From assembly GCF_000265205.3 (NCBI RefSeq), contig NC_018000.1, positions 2,170,001-2,234,000 of the forward strand: DNA of 64,000 nucleotides. The letters are read 5' to 3'. The notes under the pieces are model-generated. The model worked only from the letters and a program-made list of their open reading frames with translations. It made no database searches and was not told the DNA's origin. The position numbers and the translations under genes were made by a program. The stretch's first letter is position 1, and each line of letters begins with the position of its first letter. Positions 62,704-64,000 of the stretch are shown here, piece by piece. This DNA comes from Sinorhizobium fredii USDA 257. GTDB lineage: Bacteria; Pseudomonadota; Alphaproteobacteria; Rhizobiales; Rhizobiaceae.

Positions 62704-63443
62704 CGCCGGTCCTTTCCGTACGCAATGTCAGCAAGTCCTTCGGGGGCCTGAGAGCCGTGGACGACGTGTCGTTCGATGTCCACCAGGGCGAGATCCTCGG
62801 GCTGATCGGCCCGAACGGCAGCGGCAAGTCGACCCTCTTCAACTGCGTCCTCGGGCAACTGCCCGCCTCGACGGGAACCGTGCTGGTCGATGGCAAGGAG
62901 GTCGCAGGCAAACGCCCCTGCGACCTCAACAAGCTCGGCGTCGGCCGCACCTTCCAGATGCTGCAGGTGTTTCCGGAGATGACGGTGCTCGACAACATCA
63001 TCCTGGCCGGCCAGGAGCACAAGGGCACGATGCTCTCGCGCCTCTTCGGCAAGCCGGATGCGGGCCTCACCGAGGAGGCCTTGAGGATGATCGACTTCTT
63101 TCGGCTTGGGCACCAGACCCACGCAAAGGCGGGATCGCTCTCCTATGGCCAGCAGAAGCTGCTCGACGCCGCCATGGCGTTCATGGCGGGACCGAAGCTG
63201 GTGATGCTCGACGAGCCGGCCGGCGGCGTCAACCTCACCATGCTCGCCGACCTGAAGGAGCGCCTGAAGGCCTTCAACCAGGAACGCGGCGCCACCTTCG
63301 TCGTCATCGAACACAACATGGAATTCGTGATGTCGCTCTGCACGCGCATCATCGTGCTGGCGAACGGCAGGATCATCGCCGAAGGCGACCCGGAAACGGT
63401 GCGCAACGATCCGACCGTCATCGAAGCCTATCTCGGAGGTTGA
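62700..63443 (+). CDS. Branched-chain amino acid-type ABC transporter, ATP-binding protein (LivG-like)
   Basis: A 247-residue ATPase: Walker A GPNGSGKST, Q-loop RTFQMLQVFPEMTVLDNI, signature LSYGQQKLLDAAMAFM (variant of LSGGQ), Walker B LVMLDEPAGGVN, H-loop VIEHNMEFVMSLCTRI. The LivG-type C-terminal end GDPETVRNDPTVIEAYLGG is present. Complete. Confidence 0.92.
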   Translation: MTPVLSVRNVSKSFGGLRAVDDVSFDVHQGEILGLIGPNGSGKSTLFNCVLGQLPASTGTVLVDGKEVAGKRPCDLNKLGVGRTFQMLQVFPEMTVLDNIILAGQEHKGTMLSRLFGKPDAGLTEEALRMIDFFRLGHQTHAKAGSLSYGQQKLLDAAMAFMAGPKLVMLDEPAGGVNLTMLADLKERLKAFNQERGATFVVIEHNMEFVMSLCTRIIVLANGRIIAEGDPETVRNDPTVIEAYLGG

Positions 63444-63446
63444 GCC

Positions 63447-64000
63447 ATGCTGGAACTCAAGCAGGTCTATGGCGGCTACGGCAAAATGACGATCCTGAAC
63501 GGCACGTCCTTCAAGATCGACAAGGGTACGATCACCACGGTGATCGGTCCGAACGGGGCCGGCAAATCGACGGTCTTCAAGGCGATCTTCGGGCTCCTGA
63601 AGATCCGCTCGGGAACCGTGCTCCTGAACGGCGAGGACGTGACGTCCTTGCCGCCGGCGAAGATGCTCGCCAAGGGCGTCACCTATGTGCCCCAGGGACG
63701 CAACCTATTCCCGATGCTGTCGGTGCGCCATAATCTCGAGATCGGCGGCATTTCGTCCAATGATCAGTCGAGGATCGCACGGCGCATCGACGAGGTGATG
63801 GAGCAATTCCCGATCCTGAAGGAGAAGGCGAAGGAACAGGCGATCACGCTTTCGGGCGGCCAGCAGAAGCAGCTCGAGATCGCCCGTGCACTGCTGCTTG
63901 ATCCGTCGCTGATCCTCATCGACGAACCGTCGATCGGGCTCTCCCCGCAAATGATCAACGAGACCTTCCGCACGCTGATCCGGCTGCGTGACGAGGGCGT
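63447..64000 (+). CDS. Branched-chain amino acid-type ABC transporter, ATP-binding protein (LivF-like, cut by window end)
   Basis: Starts at ATG 63447, three bases after the LivG stop, and is open to the window end. Visible: LELKQVYGGYGKMTILNG, Walker A GPNGAGKST, YVPQGRNLFPMLSVRHNLEIGG, signature LSGGQQKQLEIARALL and Walker B LILIDEPSIGLSP. About 50 C-terminal residues are missing from the window. Confidence 0.9.
   Translation, partial: MLELKQVYGGYGKMTILNGTSFKIDKGTITTVIGPNGAGKSTVFKAIFGLLKIRSGTVLLNGEDVTSLPPAKMLAKGVTYVPQGRNLFPMLSVRHNLEIGGISSNDQSRIARRIDEVMEQFPILKEKAKEQAITLSGGQQKQLEIARALLLDPSLILIDEPSIGLSPQMINETFRTLIRLRDEG

Overview
The window looks like an alphaproteobacterium of the Rhizobiales, most likely Sinorhizobium/Ensifer or a close relative. 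This rests on the high-GC coding style, IS66-type insertion sequences, rhizobial palindromic intergenic repeats, many ABC and TRAP uptake systems, sigma RpoE2-like promoters and a relic of the RHE_PE00001 (DUF1612) family. Genus and replicon cannot be fixed from the sequence alone.

Positions 1-18.9 kb are an accessory region. It holds the end of an IS110-family transposase, an IS66 element (tnpA-tnpB-tnpC), a second IS66-like transposase broken by a frameshift, a tyrosine integrase and several toxin-antitoxin or defence modules (VapBC, RES/Xre, an orphan Phd antitoxin and an MNT-HEPN fusion). Its centrepiece, 3.5-10.2 kb, is a probable ubiquitin-like conjugation operon on the minus strand: a protein with three ubiquitin-like domains fused to an E2-like domain, a JAMM deubiquitinase fused to an E1-like ThiF domain, a DUF6527 protein, a ClpP-fold SDH-type serine peptidase and a small protein. 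Facing it are an XRE repressor, a 57-residue protein and an ADP-ribosyltransferase-like protein, with two copies of an ATTGCA-N4-TGCAAT operator between. Next comes a 413-residue protein whose N-terminus matches the proteasome/HslV active site (Thr1, Asp17, Lys). Conjugation, deconjugation and two candidate peptidases thus lie within 7 kb. A match to the 3' end of a tRNA at 18.84 kb may mark an island edge.

Positions 18.9-30.5 kb are metabolic. A polar-amino-acid-type ABC operon and an Rbs-type sugar ABC operon flank a LacI regulator, and both control regions carry the palindrome TGTTATCGATAACA, so one regulator probably controls both. Then come BON and DUF1236 stress proteins, an SDR lacking its catalytic Tyr and Lys, and a GcvA-like LysR regulator.

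Positions 30.7-43.4 kb hold a GGDEF-EAL protein followed at once by a stand-alone solute-binding protein, a phosphoketolase, three truncated gene remnants squeezed into 1 kb (histidine phosphatase, NdvB-like, glycoamylase-like), small membrane proteins, an 847-residue epimerase/SPW/VKOR-like fusion and a glycosyltransferase. Three genes between 28 and 42 kb have GGAAC-N16/17-(G/C)GTT promoters typical of the RpoE2 general stress response.

Positions 43.4-64 kb carry a TRAP transporter plus HpaI-type aldolase operon under a LacI regulator with the operator ATGTAAGCGCTTACAT, a hydratase-like enzyme, two chemoreceptors around a CrcB fluoride channel, a second GGDEF-EAL plus solute-binding protein pair, a LysR regulator and a Liv-type ABC operon (livJHMGF) cut by the window end.
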